Shown: positions 1 through 8,871, numbered from the stretch's first letter. The stretch: 64,000 nucleotides of DNA from JBGSUZ01 sp043770095 (GCA_043770095.1 JAYVIR010000081.1:124001-188000); one strand, 5' to 3'. Numbers and translations: made by a program. Notes: generated from the sequence alone by a model not told the origin.

Positions 1-1
1 G

Positions 2-361
2 AAACTCGACTATTACCAATCACTCAAATATCCTTATATCATTACAGAAGATGATGATGGTTCTGTATTTATTGAATACCCCGATTTAAAAGGCTGCTTC
101 ACCTGCGGCGATACACTCGAAGAAGCGATACAACTCGCACAAGATGCAAAACTTGCTTGGTTTGAAACGGCATTGGATGAGGGTATTCACATTCCTGAAC
201 CGAAAGAATTAGAACTCTATTCAGGTTCATTTAGACTGCGTATTCCAAAATCCCTTCATAGAGACATTGCACAAGATGCAAAACGTGAGGGTGTTAGCAT
301 GAATCAATATTGCGTTTATCTTTTAAGCAAAGAAATTGAAAAGCAACATTCGCTATGTTAA
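2..361 (+). CDS. HicB-family antitoxin, 5' end cut by window
   Basis: The frame is open from base 2, so the true start lies outside the window. The visible N-terminal part has the HicB fold signature: 'DDGSVFIEYPDLKGC' followed by 'GDTLEEAIQLAQDA'. The C-terminal part, 'RIPKSLHRDIAQDAKREG', is a ribbon-helix-helix DNA-binding segment. HicB proteins neutralise the HicA mRNA interferase and repress their own operon; hicA normally sits next to hicB and would lie upstream of base 1, so it cannot be checked. The stop codon overlaps the convergent pxpBC stop region by 9 bases. Family assignment is confident; whether it is a working toxin-antitoxin pair is unknown. Confidence 0.85.
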   Translation, partial: KLDYYQSLKYPYIITEDDDGSVFIEYPDLKGCFTCGDTLEEAIQLAQDAKLAWFETALDEGIHIPEPKELELYSGSFRLRIPKSLHRDIAQDAKREGVSMNQYCVYLLSKEIEKQHSLC

Positions 362-2131
362 GACCATTTCCTCCACTTCCACCTCAAACAAATGCCCTTC
401 TATGCTTAGGCGCATCTGCCTGCCGACAGGTACCACCAAAGCTGCCTGTCTCTCCTGCAAATACAGCGCCTGAGCCATTTCTAGGTCAATCCACTGAAAC
501 GCTAAGCTATCGCCTGGCTTCAACTGCGCCAAAAGCGGTAAATCGATTGAAATGACCTGCGCTATCTTCGCGTAGCCACCGGTTGTCTGACAGTCTGCCA
601 GCATCACCATCGGGCTGCCTTGACCGGCTACTTGAACGGCGCCTTGGGCAATACCGTCTGAGAGAATATCGCCACCCCCTTCTGGTGAGAGGGTTTCGCC
701 GTCTAATCGCATGCCCATTCGGTCGCTGTCTTTGGTAACACGATACACACTTTCTGTAAAACGATTCAAATCTTCTTGTGAAAACAAATTGGACTGCGGT
801 CCCAAAATGACCCTTACGCCACCCTCTGGCATTGTTTTAAGAGAAGGGTCAATCAACTTCTGTGCGCCCTTTCTCTCAAGGCTTTTCTCAAGCCTATTCG
901 CAGACTCTAACCCCCCGACCAAAAGCAAGTCGCCCACTTTAAGCCCTCTGCCCTCATAACCGCCGAACCCACCGCGAAGGTCTGTGCTGTAGCTGTTCAT
1001 GACCTTTTGACAAATCACGCCGCCGCTAAATGCCAAATAGCCCCTTACGCCCTTCGTAAAAGCCCCAATCTGAACTCGGTCGCCCACTTGAAGCACGTGT
1101 GATCTGTCCATCGGTTTAAGCTGTCCGTTGATTTTAAAGTCACTAGCAGCCCCTGTATAGGCCATTGTGACTGACTTTAATGCGACAAAAGCCACACCCA
1201 GATACGTCATTTCTAAGACCGCCGCCGTCTCCAAATTTCCGACCAAGCAATTGGCCGTGCGCGCCGCATAAGCATCCATGACGCCGCCCACAGAAACGCC
1301 GTACTGGCGAAAACCGTAGCGCCCAGCATCTTGAATGGTTGTCAGAAGACCTGCATTTTCAATTTGAAGGCTTGCCGTCTGAACCACGGCTTCAAGAGTC
1401 GCCCGATTTTGAACCTGCTCCCCCGCAAGCGCCTTAAACGCCGCCTCGTCAATCGCCTCAAAACGAAGCCGCTGCCCTGCTTTTAGCAAAAAAGGCTGCT
1501 CTCTAAATGGATCAAACAATCTCAGAGGTGTCTGCCCGATCAACTTCCAGCCGCCCGGACTACTGCTTGGATATACCCCTGTCTGTTTGCCCGCAATCCC
1601 CACCGCACCTGCAGGAATTTTCGTCCTTGGCGTCTTTAATCTAGGGGTTTCAAGGCTTTCGTCCATACCGCCCAAATAGGGAAATCCTGGCGTAAAGCCT
1701 AACATATAAATCAAATAGTCGCCCGAGACATGTCTGGCAACCACTTCCGCTTCGCTCAGTTTCGTATGCGCCGCCACAAACGCTAAATCCAGCCCATACT
1801 TGCCGCCATAGCACACGGGAAGCGTCACGACTTCTGCCTCCGTGCTAATAAGCGCCTCATTTACAGCCATCAGTTTTTCTATTTTCTGCACAAGCGCTTC
1901 AAATAAAACGACCTCCGGTTCATAGGCAATGAGCAGCGCCCCATACGTCGGCACCCATTCCAAAATCCCATCAATCCGTTCTTGTTCTAAGCGCTGACAG
2001 AGTTGGTTGATCTTCTGATGGGTTTCATATGCAATACAGTCCCCTAAAACGATGGTAAGGCATCGGTCGCCAACTGGTAAAATTTGCGGGTTATTTTGAG
2101 TCGTTTTTTTCAAATCCATCCGTGCATTCAC
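353..2131 (-). CDS. pxpBC: fused 5-oxoprolinase subunits B and C
   Basis: One 592-residue protein carries both halves of the PxpB/PxpC (KipI/KipA) pair. Residues about 15-240 are PxpB-like, including 'YMLGFTPGFPYLGG' and 'GIAGKQTGVYPSSSPGG'. Residues about 250-560 are PxpC-like, including 'TTIQDAGRYGFRQYGV' and 'GGVMDAYAARTAN'. With PxpA these subunits hydrolyse 5-oxoproline (pyroglutamate) to glutamate using ATP in the cytosol. The start is GTG at 2131, preceded by GGTGAG inside the end of pxpA, so the two genes are translationally linked. Many bacteria keep B and C as separate genes, but fusions are known. The alternative historical name is a kinase-A inhibitor fusion; the pxpA neighbour favours oxoprolinase. 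Confidence 0.92.
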   Translation of the reverse strand: MNARMDLKKTTQNNPQILPVGDRCLTIVLGDCIAYETHQKINQLCQRLEQERIDGILEWVPTYGALLIAYEPEVVLFEALVQKIEKLMAVNEALISTEAEVVTLPVCYGGKYGLDLAFVAAHTKLSEAEVVARHVSGDYLIYMLGFTPGFPYLGGMDESLETPRLKTPRTKIPAGAVGIAGKQTGVYPSSSPGGWKLIGQTPLRLFDPFREQPFLLKAGQRLRFEAIDEAAFKALAGEQVQNRATLEAVVQTASLQIENAGLLTTIQDAGRYGFRQYGVSVGGVMDAYAARTANCLVGNLETAAVLEMTYLGVAFVALKSVTMAYTGAASDFKINGQLKPMDRSHVLQVGDRVQIGAFTKGVRGYLAFSGGVICQKVMNSYSTDLRGGFGGYEGRGLKVGDLLLVGGLESANRLEKSLERKGAQKLIDPSLKTMPEGGVRVILGPQSNLFSQEDLNRFTESVYRVTKDSDRMGMRLDGETLSPEGGGDILSDGIAQGAVQVAGQGSPMVMLADCQTTGGYAKIAQVISIDLPLLAQLKPGDSLAFQWIDLEMAQALYLQERQAALVVPVGRQMRLSIEGHLFEVEVEEMVLT

Positions 2132-2133
2132 GC

Positions 2134-2916
2134 TTACTCACCTGCGCTTTCAAAAGGTCTCAGCGCCTTGATCAACGCCCCTTCTTTTCCAAGCGCCGCG
2201 CGTATCGCCTCGATAAATTTGAGTGCATGCGGGTTGTCGCCATGAACACACAGCGAATCCGCCTTAAGCGCAATGACTTTTCCTGTATCCGTCACGGCTT
2301 GTCCCTTTAGAACCATCTGCAGAACCTGTTTTAGCGCTTCTTCTTCCGATTCAATCACTGCTCCTAACTGACTTCTAGGCACCAAATTGCCATCTTCTTG
2401 GTAGCGCCGGTCGGCAAACACTTCGCTGGCAAAGGGAATGCCAAGCGTCTTCGCCGCCACTTCCATTTGGCTGCTTTCAAGACCCATCAAAATCAAATCC
2501 GAGTCAATGAGCGCTACCGCCTCCGCAATCGCTAGAGCCAATTTCAAATCCTTCGCCGCCATGTTGTAGAGCGCGCCGTGTGGTTTGACATGTTGCAGCG
2601 TCAGGCCTTCTGCGCGCACAAAGGCATTTAGCGCCCCGACTTGATACATTACATATGCCTTTGCCTCTTCAGGCGTCACCGCCATGTTTCGTCTGCCAAA
2701 ACCCATTAAATCCGGAAAACCCGGGTGAGCGCCAATTCCAAGTTTTTGAAGACCCGCCGCCTTCACCGTTTTTGCCATAATCATCGGATCGCCTGCATGC
2801 CAACCCGTTGCAATATTCACTGAACTTACGAGGGGCATGATCGCCTCATCCATGCCTATCTGCCATGTGCCAAAACTTTCCCCAAGATCGCTGTTTAAAT
2901 CGATTGAAATCATCAT
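2134..2916 (-). CDS. pxpA: 5-oxoprolinase subunit A (LamB/YcsF family)
   Basis: The 260-residue protein begins 'ISIDLNSDLGESFG' and contains 'SVNIATGWHAGDP', 'GAHPGFPDLMGFGRR', 'VKPHGALYN' and 'VCVHGDNPHA'-like blocks typical of the LamB/YcsF family. It is the partner of the downstream PxpBC fusion in ATP-dependent cleavage of 5-oxoproline. The gene order A then BC on one strand, two bases apart, indicates an operon. GAGGTG precedes a double ATG; the second ATG (2913) is also well spaced, so the start is uncertain by one codon. Confidence 0.93.
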   Translation of the reverse strand: MMISIDLNSDLGESFGTWQIGMDEAIMPLVSSVNIATGWHAGDPMIMAKTVKAAGLQKLGIGAHPGFPDLMGFGRRNMAVTPEEAKAYVMYQVGALNAFVRAEGLTLQHVKPHGALYNMAAKDLKLALAIAEAVALIDSDLILMGLESSQMEVAAKTLGIPFASEVFADRRYQEDGNLVPRSQLGAVIESEEEALKQVLQMVLKGQAVTDTGKVIALKADSLCVHGDNPHALKFIEAIRAALGKEGALIKALRPFESAGE

Positions 2917-2968
2917 TTTGCACCTCGTTTTATTTTGTATGATAAATTAATTAATATGTACAGAATAA

Positions 2969-2997
2969 TTGCAATATTTGCTATTGTGTCCTATTAT
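2969..2997 (+). promoter_or_regulatory. sigma-A-type promoter of the acetyltransferase gene
   Basis: TTGCAA at 2969-2974 and TATTAT at 2992-2997 are separated by 17 bases, upstream of the gene that starts at 3037. A purine-rich AAGGAG site follows just before the ATG. Confidence 0.6.
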
Positions 2998-3036
2998 ATA
3001 TGTAACGCAAAGTTTTGACAAATAAGGAGTGATGAA

Positions 3037-3807
3037 ATGAACCTACTAAAAATTCCAAAATCCGAAGCCGTCTTATCCTTTTTAAAGCAAGACGAAATTC
3101 TTAACCTCAATATGATTGGCATGCTAAAATATGAGCCAAAAGCTGAAATTTATGTCGACGATCTTGATCATCCAACGGGGGTCTTCATTCGCACCACTGG
3201 CTATTTCAATTACCTATATACAAAGAATAATGCCTTCATCGACGCCGTCTGCGACACCTTTACAGAAGAAGGTTTTTACGGCTTTTCAGGGGTAGAAGAC
3301 AGCATCAGTGAGCGTATTTTGTCCAAATTTAAAGAAGACTGGCGCAATAAGTGCACCTTGTACTACTTGCCATCAGACAAACTTGACCTAAGTCTCCAAA
3401 AGACAAAAGCAGTGCCTTTAGACCCGAAATGGGCGCCACTCGTGGATCAGCACTATCCTTATAGCGGCAGCCACAGCCTAAACGCCATCATCGACAATTT
3501 AAAAAACAGACTGTCCTCAGCCATTTTTATTGACGAAGAACCAATCTGTTGGGTAATGATTCACGAAGACGACTCCATTGGCATTATGCACACTCAGGAA
3601 GATCATAGACGAAAGGGCTATGCAGTCGATGTCACCATCGATTTGTGCCGACGACTAATTGAAGAGGGCGAAATCCCCTATCTTCAAATTGTCGATGGCA
3701 ACGAGCAGTCGCCTGGCCTTGCCCTAAAATGCGGCTTTGTGCCTTACGCAAAGTGTACATGGTTTGGTTTTACCGTGGGAAACCCGGTGGATGAAGACAA
3801 CGAATAG
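3037..3807 (+). CDS. GNAT-family N-acetyltransferase
   Basis: This 256-residue protein has an N-terminal domain without a recognisable motif and a C-terminal GNAT domain (about residues 130-245). In the latter, 'IMHTQEDHRRKGYAVDVTID' is the acyl-CoA binding loop (R-x-x-G-x-A type) and 'GLALKCGFVPYAKCTW' is the usual last motif. The two-domain layout resembles glycine-N-acyltransferase-like GNATs. The substrate is not known. It has its own promoter and lies divergent from pxpA. Confidence 0.85.
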   Translation: MNLLKIPKSEAVLSFLKQDEILNLNMIGMLKYEPKAEIYVDDLDHPTGVFIRTTGYFNYLYTKNNAFIDAVCDTFTEEGFYGFSGVEDSISERILSKFKEDWRNKCTLYYLPSDKLDLSLQKTKAVPLDPKWAPLVDQHYPYSGSHSLNAIIDNLKNRLSSAIFIDEEPICWVMIHEDDSIGIMHTQEDHRRKGYAVDVTIDLCRRLIEEGEIPYLQIVDGNEQSPGLALKCGFVPYAKCTWFGFTVGNPVDEDNE

Positions 3808-3823
3808 ACACTATTTTATTGAA

Positions 3824-4741
3824 TTATTTTGACAGATCTGACACAAGCTCAATCCTATACTGGCACTTAAACACCGCCCCTGCTTCAAGCAGCTGAACGC
3901 CGTATTTTTCTTCCAACAAGCCAGTGCTCGTCGTAAAGTCCGCCATGCCAAACCACGGTTCTAGGCACACAAACGGCCCTTTTGGCGACCATATGGCAAA
4001 CAGAGGGAACCCTTCAAAATGAAAGCGAAGTTGCTCCTTAGGTGTCGGCCCTTCAAGGGTGACCCACTTGGATTTTAAATTTTCAAAAACAAGCGCATCG
4101 TCTTCAAATAAAGCACCGCTTAGATTCAACGGCTTGCCACTACTTGGCAGGCCTTTTTTATCGGATAAGATTAAGCCATTTTTGAGGTCGATGCAGTAAG
4201 TCTCAAGCACTTCAGGCACTTCAAAGGATAGACGCCAATCTTCAGAGTCCATTGGACAGTTAAAAGCGGGGTGCCCTCCTAGGGAGAACAACATCGGCTG
4301 AGCGCCCTGATTGACGACCTCATGTTTTACCACAAGACTTGCGCCCTCTAACCGATAGATTATTTTGAGGACAAATTCAAATGGGTAAATTTTTAGCGTC
4401 TCAGACGTGCTGGCGAGAATAAAGGTAAGGGCGTCTGCATGCGAGTACATAGCAGTATCACAAAACGACGAATCGTCAATGTCACTTGAGGACACACACT
4501 CAAAAACCATATCCCTTGCAAATCCATGTTTGCTCATTGTATATGCCTTGCCTTCATGCTGATACTCGCCATTTTTTAATGCGCCAATAAAGGGGAATAA
4601 AATAGGTGCTTTTTTACCCCACCACTGAGCGTCCGCCTGCCACAGCCACTCTTTATTTTGCTGCTTGTCAAAGAGGCTTTGAAGTTCAGCCCCGTTCTCG
4701 GAAGCCGCTATTTTAAGATGTTCATTTTCAAGTAAATACAC
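3824..4741 (-). CDS. aldose 1-epimerase-family protein
   Basis: The 305-residue protein has the galactose-mutarotase-like beta-sandwich signature: 'ENGAELQSLFDKQQNKEWLW', 'KHGFARDMVF', 'FSLGGHPAFNCP' and 'WSPKGPFVCLEPW'. The conserved His of GGHPAF and the Glu of CLEPW match the catalytic pair of the LacX/YeaD-like branch, which interconverts sugar or sugar-phosphate anomers. The start is GTG at 4741, nine bases after AAGGAG. It is a single gene with no sugar genes nearby, so the physiological sugar cannot be inferred. Confidence 0.85.
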   Translation of the reverse strand: MYLLENEHLKIAASENGAELQSLFDKQQNKEWLWQADAQWWGKKAPILFPFIGALKNGEYQHEGKAYTMSKHGFARDMVFECVSSSDIDDSSFCDTAMYSHADALTFILASTSETLKIYPFEFVLKIIYRLEGASLVVKHEVVNQGAQPMLFSLGGHPAFNCPMDSEDWRLSFEVPEVLETYCIDLKNGLILSDKKGLPSSGKPLNLSGALFEDDALVFENLKSKWVTLEGPTPKEQLRFHFEGFPLFAIWSPKGPFVCLEPWFGMADFTTSTGLLEEKYGVQLLEAGAVFKCQYRIELVSDLSK

Positions 4742-4889
4742 GTGACAATTCTCCTTATTATTACATTTGCTAACTATTTCCTTATTGGATATTGACCATA
4801 TAGGTTTTTTACAATATCGTTAGGGTATAAATAAATTATTCTGTTACTAGACCCATCACCCTCATCATCTATCAAGGAGGCAACCTTAT

Positions 4890-5741
4890 ATGTGGAGTCG
4901 AGCCGAACTCAAAGACCGTGCAAAAGTGAACCTACGCAAATTTTACTGGCAACTTTTTGCCGTCTCACTGGTCATGATTATTGCAGGCGGCATTTACATC
5001 TCCGGCCCCTTTGCGCCAAGTGGCAGCAACGGTGGAGGTAACCATCAAAGCAACTCTAACTTTAGTTTCCCGCTCAATGAGAACATCACCGTCTCACCAC
5101 CCAATTTTGGGTTTTTCAAATTCGACGGGCAAATATTCCACAGTTCTGTCAAAGCAGATTTTTCAAGTCCTGAACTGTTCATGAACAGCCTCGCCCTCTT
5201 AATGGCAAGCGGCATCCTTCTATTCGCGGTTGCCACCATCGTTTGGCGCATCTTCCTCGGCTATCCATTAGAAGTTGGCTGTCGACGCTTCTTTGTAAGT
5301 GCAACCGAAGAACGTCATGCTTATAGCGACATCAACAGCTGCTTTAACAACGAGAATTATTGGAACGTCGTCAAAACGATGTTCATGCGCGCCCTCTTTA
5401 CTTTCTTATGGTTCCTCGCACTGATCGTCCCTGGCATCATCAAAAGTTTTGCCTATTCGATGGTGCCCTATATCTTAACCGATAATCCGAATATGCCTTA
5501 CAATGAAGCCATTGCCCTTAGTCAGGACATGACCAGAGGCCATAAATTCGATATTTTTGTCTTAAACCTGTCCTTCATCGGCTGGTATCTTCTTGGCATG
5601 CTCCTCTGCGGACTTGGCGGCGTTTTGGTGAACCCTTATTATTTGATGACAACCGCCGAATTGTACAAAGTGCTTAGAACGAATGCCATTGAAAAAGGCT
5701 TCTGCAGCGCAGCAGATCTTAATCTGCCAGAAGTTTTCTAA
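4890..5741 (+). CDS. DUF975-family integral membrane protein
   Basis: The protein of 283 residues starts 'MWSRAELKDRAKVNLR', the usual opening of DUF975 proteins, and has four or five hydrophobic segments (about 20-40, 100-122, 170-190, 225-260). It also has the family features 'GYPLEVGCRRFFV' and 'PGIIKSFAYSMVPYIL'. The soluble loop between the first two membrane segments is rich in Gly, Ser and Asn. GGAGG precedes the ATG by eight bases. The family has no established biochemical function. Confidence 0.85.
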   Translation: MWSRAELKDRAKVNLRKFYWQLFAVSLVMIIAGGIYISGPFAPSGSNGGGNHQSNSNFSFPLNENITVSPPNFGFFKFDGQIFHSSVKADFSSPELFMNSLALLMASGILLFAVATIVWRIFLGYPLEVGCRRFFVSATEERHAYSDINSCFNNENYWNVVKTMFMRALFTFLWFLALIVPGIIKSFAYSMVPYILTDNPNMPYNEAIALSQDMTRGHKFDIFVLNLSFIGWYLLGMLLCGLGGVLVNPYYLMTTAELYKVLRTNAIEKGFCSAADLNLPEVF

Positions 5742-5766
5742 ATGACCACCTATATAAAGAAGTCTC

Positions 5767-6831
5767 TTAAAAGTCAGCCAGCACTTCATCATTTAACGCT
5801 TGAATAATGGCGACTGCCCAATCAAAGGCACTGACATAATCTTTATACGAAATGATCCCATATTGCGTGTGGGCATAGCGAACAGGTACCCCTATGACAA
5901 TTGAGGGAATGCCTTGTTCTGACATATGATACACGCCACCATTGGTACCACCGCCTGTACGAACGGCATCTTGAAAAAGGATGCCGTTTTCTTTTGCAAT
6001 GCGTCTGGCAAAACGCACCATTTCTGGATTGGTAATCATGGAATTGTCCCGATGTCTGATCTGCGCCCCAAGCCCAATGCCGCCTTGAACTTCAGCAGGA
6101 TCCGTAAAATTATCGTCCGCTGGCGTACCTTCAAAGACAATGGCGATTGTCGGCTTTAGCTCAGAAGCTGCCACTCTTGCACCTCTTGTGCCAACTTCTT
6201 CTTGGCTGGTGAGAGACCCCGCCAGCTCAACTTCAAGCTCTGTGTCTTTAAAGTAATTCATCAAATCCATGACAAGTGCACAGCCAATTCGGTTGTCAAA
6301 CGCTTTTGCCATCAATTTATCTGGCGTCAGTCTCTCGAAGGTCACATCCGGAACTACGGGTGCGCCAACTTCCAGACCGAAAACTTCCACCACTTCTTCG
6401 CGGGACACTGCCCCAATATCGATTAAAAGCTTCTCCATGGAAACCTTTTGATTTTTTTCCTCTTCCGTCATGAAATGCGGTGGTTTCGATGCAAAAACGC
6501 CTGTCACCCACCCTTTTTTCTCCGTAAACACGCGCACCTTTTGAGTTGGAATGTTTCTCGAATCCCAAGAGCCGATCGGCACAATTTTCATGAGGCCTTT
6601 TGAGGTAATCGCCTGAACCATGAACCCTAATTCATCGGTATGCCCGTCCAGCAGCAACAGTGGTTTTCCAACATTCACCCTTTGGCGAATATAAGCATTT
6701 CCCAGTCCGCCTTTTTCAAAGGTCAATTTTTCTAGGTCGATAAACGATTTGGCAACTTGAATGACCTCTTTTTCAAAACCTGAAATGCCATTTGCATTCG
6801 TGAGCGCTTCAATGAGTTTGATGCTATCCAT
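5767..6831 (-). CDS. M42-family metallo-aminopeptidase
   Basis: The 354-residue sequence carries the M42 di-metal site: 'LDGHTDELGF' (His and bridging-Asp region), 'AFDNRIGCAL', 'SLTSQEEVGTRGARVA' (catalytic Glu-Glu), 'VFEGTPADDN' and a late His in 'VRYAHTQYG'. M42 enzymes form large tetrahedral cytosolic particles that trim peptides from the N-terminus; glutamyl aminopeptidase and deblocking aminopeptidase are typical members. GGGAGG lies eight bases before the ATG. A long inverted repeat sits directly upstream and may control it. Which residue it prefers cannot be told. Confidence 0.92.
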   Translation of the reverse strand: MDSIKLIEALTNANGISGFEKEVIQVAKSFIDLEKLTFEKGGLGNAYIRQRVNVGKPLLLLDGHTDELGFMVQAITSKGLMKIVPIGSWDSRNIPTQKVRVFTEKKGWVTGVFASKPPHFMTEEEKNQKVSMEKLLIDIGAVSREEVVEVFGLEVGAPVVPDVTFERLTPDKLMAKAFDNRIGCALVMDLMNYFKDTELEVELAGSLTSQEEVGTRGARVAASELKPTIAIVFEGTPADDNFTDPAEVQGGIGLGAQIRHRDNSMITNPEMVRFARRIAKENGILFQDAVRTGGGTNGGVYHMSEQGIPSIVIGVPVRYAHTQYGIISYKDYVSAFDWAVAIIQALNDEVLADF

Positions 6832-6853
6832 TGCTATACCTCCCTCTAAAATA

Positions 6854-6901
6854 ACTAAAACACAATTTACTTAATCGTATCATAGTAAATCGTGTTTTAG
6901 T
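6854..6901. promoter_or_regulatory. long inverted repeat upstream of the M42 peptidase
   Basis: Two 18-base arms (6854-6871 and 6884-6901) with a single mismatch flank a 12-base spacer. The left arm begins ACTAAAACACAATTTACT. There is no T-run on either side, so a protein-binding operator or an mRNA hairpin in the 5' leader is more likely than a terminator. It lies 22 bases before the peptidase start. Confidence 0.55.
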
Positions 6902-6934
6902 AGTTCCTTTAATATAGTTACAATTAGATTAAAA

Positions 6935-6976
6935 CTGACAACTTCTTGTTTACAAATAAGTTGTCAGGTGTATAAT
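6935..6976 (+). promoter_or_regulatory. promoter with overlapping operator-like dyad
   Basis: A promoter TTTACA (6949-6954), 16 bases, TATAAT (6971-6976) drives the acetyltransferase starting at 7011. A perfect 10-base inverted repeat, CTGACAACTT (6935-6944) and AAGTTGTCAG (6958-6967), brackets the -35 box with a 13-base spacer. This position fits a dimeric repressor. No regulator gene is adjacent. Confidence 0.65.
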
Positions 6977-7010
6977 ACTAATATGGAACACCCTATACTA
7001 AGGAGGTCAC

Positions 7011-7745
7011 ATGATGATCTTAAAAACTGGACAACTCAAACGGAAAGATTCAAACAAACTTATTCTTGAACCTTATCAAATTAAACTAATCGGCGAATCA
7101 GAACTAACTGAAGTTCAATCGCTTCAACAATTTGTCTACAATAAATTACCCAATAAAGACGTACTTTCAACTGACTCTTATGAAGTCATGATGCAGGATT
7201 TAGAAGCTGGTGGCATGATCCTAGGCGTTTATAATAGCAAAAACGAACTCATCGCCTATCGATTTGTTACTTTCCCGAAAAATCAAGAAAGTAACTTGGG
7301 AAAAGACCTGCATTTGTCACCCCAGTCGCTACAGCGTGTTGCCCATTTGGAAACGACGCTCGTTCACCCTGATTATCGGGGTAATAAACTTCAAAGCGAT
7401 ACACTTGGCATTGCGCTCCCAATCATCGCGCAAAAAGGCTATCAACACGTTATGTGTACCGTCTCGCCGGTGAACCCGTTTAGTTTATACAATGTCATGT
7501 CTCATGGGCTTAAAATTAAGGCGCTCAAACGTAAATACGGTACGCCAGAAGGAAATCCTGGTCTTTGGCGTTTTATTCTGCACAAGGATTTGGACGTTGC
7601 ACCCAACTTTAAAATCGACAATTGCTTTAACATCAACCTAAACGCACTTGAAGTTCAGAGCGAACTGATTAATGAGGGTTTTGTCGGAACCTCTCTCAAC
7701 AGAGAAACATCATCGCTGCAATATGTTAAATTTGCGACGGTGTAG
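7011..7745 (+). CDS. GNAT-like acetyltransferase
   Basis: The 244-residue protein contains 'AHLETTLVHPDYRGNKLQ', which matches the beta-strand 4 and acetyl-CoA loop of GNAT enzymes, followed by 'MCTVSPVNPFSLYNVMSHG', the usual region ending the fold. The remainder is poorly conserved, and the substrate is unknown. GGAGG precedes two consecutive ATG codons; the second (7014) has the better spacing. Its promoter is overlapped by a dyad, so it is probably a regulated single-gene unit. Confidence 0.75.
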   Translation: MMILKTGQLKRKDSNKLILEPYQIKLIGESELTEVQSLQQFVYNKLPNKDVLSTDSYEVMMQDLEAGGMILGVYNSKNELIAYRFVTFPKNQESNLGKDLHLSPQSLQRVAHLETTLVHPDYRGNKLQSDTLGIALPIIAQKGYQHVMCTVSPVNPFSLYNVMSHGLKIKALKRKYGTPEGNPGLWRFILHKDLDVAPNFKIDNCFNINLNALEVQSELINEGFVGTSLNRETSSLQYVKFATV

Positions 7746-7873
7746 GTGAGAGCAATAACATATTAGTGATCATTAATTTCACTGCACATGCATTCTTAGA
7801 AAAATGTATAACCAAATCATATTTGGGTATACATACAGTGAGTACTTCACTCGGAAAAAAGGAGGAACTCATT

Positions 7874-8026
7874 ATGGGTTTATTAAGATGGATCGGTGGC
7901 GTAATTGTTTTATTTTGGTTACTCGGATTTTTACTTCAAATTGGTGGCGGTATGATCCACATACTTTTAGTATTTGCAGTACTTGTATTCCTATCGGATT
8001 TGATTTTCGGTCGACGAGGAAACTAG
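7874..8026 (+). CDS. lmo0937-family small membrane protein
   Basis: This 50-residue protein has two hydrophobic helices separated by a short glycine-rich turn and ends in 'SDLIFGRRGN', a pattern of the small lmo0937-family proteins. The start at 7874 was chosen because GGAGG lies eight bases upstream; a longer open frame upstream has no such site. The function is unknown. A strong terminator follows. Confidence 0.8.
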   Translation: MGLLRWIGGVIVLFWLLGFLLQIGGGMIHILLVFAVLVFLSDLIFGRRGN

Positions 8027-8047
8027 ATTAATTATATCGAAAAAATA

Positions 8048-8089
8048 AAAAAAGGACTAAACCGTTTGATGGGTTTAGTCCTTTTTTTA
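8048..8089. terminator. bidirectional rho-independent terminator
   Basis: GGACTAAACC pairs with GGGTTTAGTCC across a short loop, with A-rich sequence before and a run of seven T after. It separates the small membrane protein (+) from the convergent methionine-sulfoxide reductase gene (-). Confidence 0.85.
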
Positions 8090-8090
8090 T

Positions 8091-8648
8091 TTAAAATCCA
8101 ATATTACACTGAAGCACTCGCGTAGGGCTCTTCGACACATCATAAGCCCCTTGAACACGTTTCCAGTCGATGTGGGCTTCTAATAACGCCACGACCGTTT
8201 CTAGACCCGCTTGATCCTCGGCGTCAAAGCGTTCAAGCACAGGACTATCCACATCTAGTACCGCTACCACATGCCCCTCAGAATGAATTGGAAGCACAAT
8301 CTCCGAATTAGAAGCGCCATCACAGGCAATATGCCCGGGAAATGCATGCACGTCCAACACCAACTGAACCTCGTCCTCTTTCCACGCAGTACCGCAAACA
8401 CCCATTCCATGAGCAATTGTCACGCAAGCTGGTTTTCCCTGAAAAGGTGCAAGCAGCAAATGCTCCCCACAAACCACATAAAATCCAGCCCAATTGATAG
8501 TCGGCAGATACTGCCAGAGCAGTGCAGAAGCATTTGATAAATTTGGCAACCATTCATTTTCTGCCATGAGTATGCCTTTTAAATGAATGGCTAAGTCGCT
8601 GTAAAGTTCAGCTTTGGTATCGTATGGCGTTACTTCGATTGCTTGCAT
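8091..8648 (-). CDS. msrC: free methionine-(R)-sulfoxide reductase, GAF type
   Basis: The protein (about 185 residues) is a single GAF domain with the fRMsr cysteines in 'ACVTIAHGMGVCGTAW' and 'HIACDGASNSEIVLP', and ends with the family block 'VAVLDVDSPVLERF'. These enzymes reduce free L-methionine-(R)-S-oxide in the cytosol using thioredoxin. The start at 8648 is chosen because AAAAGGATGG lies the right distance upstream; an in-frame ATG four codons earlier overlaps that site, and a still longer open frame upstream has no ribosome binding site. The extra C-terminal 20 residues are not conserved. Confidence 0.88.
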   Translation of the reverse strand: MQAIEVTPYDTKAELYSDLAIHLKGILMAENEWLPNLSNASALLWQYLPTINWAGFYVVCGEHLLLAPFQGKPACVTIAHGMGVCGTAWKEDEVQLVLDVHAFPGHIACDGASNSEIVLPIHSEGHVVAVLDVDSPVLERFDAEDQAGLETVVALLEAHIDWKRVQGAYDVSKSPTRVLQCNIGF

Positions 8649-8757
8649 GTGCAGATCCATCCTTTTGAAGTTTATTTTAGTTTGATTGTAGTTGATGGGG
8701 CAGGTGAGGTCAAGGTTTAGATTGATAATTCGAATATCAAATGCTTTAATCAGCACA

Positions 8758-8815
8758 TACTACTCTGGTATTACATAAAATCACCCTTGGGGGTGTTTTG
8801 GGCACGCTCTAATCT
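8758..8815 (+). promoter_or_regulatory. tasA-locus box A and promoter
   Basis: TACTAC-TCTG-GTATTA (8758-8773) is a 6-4-6 dyad with one mismatch, followed at the same spacing as in boxes B and C by an AAAT(C) and CACCC-containing stretch (8778-8795). TAATCT at 8811-8816 is a candidate -10 and lies 38 bases from the dyad end, exactly as in box B. The -35 region (TTGGGG) is poor, which suggests an activator is needed. The dyad ends 98 bases before the ATG at 8872. Confidence 0.65.
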
Positions 8816-8871
8816 TGTTAAGATGATGGCAGAAGTTAAACACATACTCAACTAAATGGAGGCTACTAAAA

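Noticed and set aside
1..361. Complete HicAB toxin-antitoxin module
   Set aside because: Only the antitoxin fragment is inside the window; no hicA can be seen.
711..959. Plus-strand frame inside pxpBC
   Set aside because: Shadow frame in another phase of a clearly identified gene, with no translation signals.
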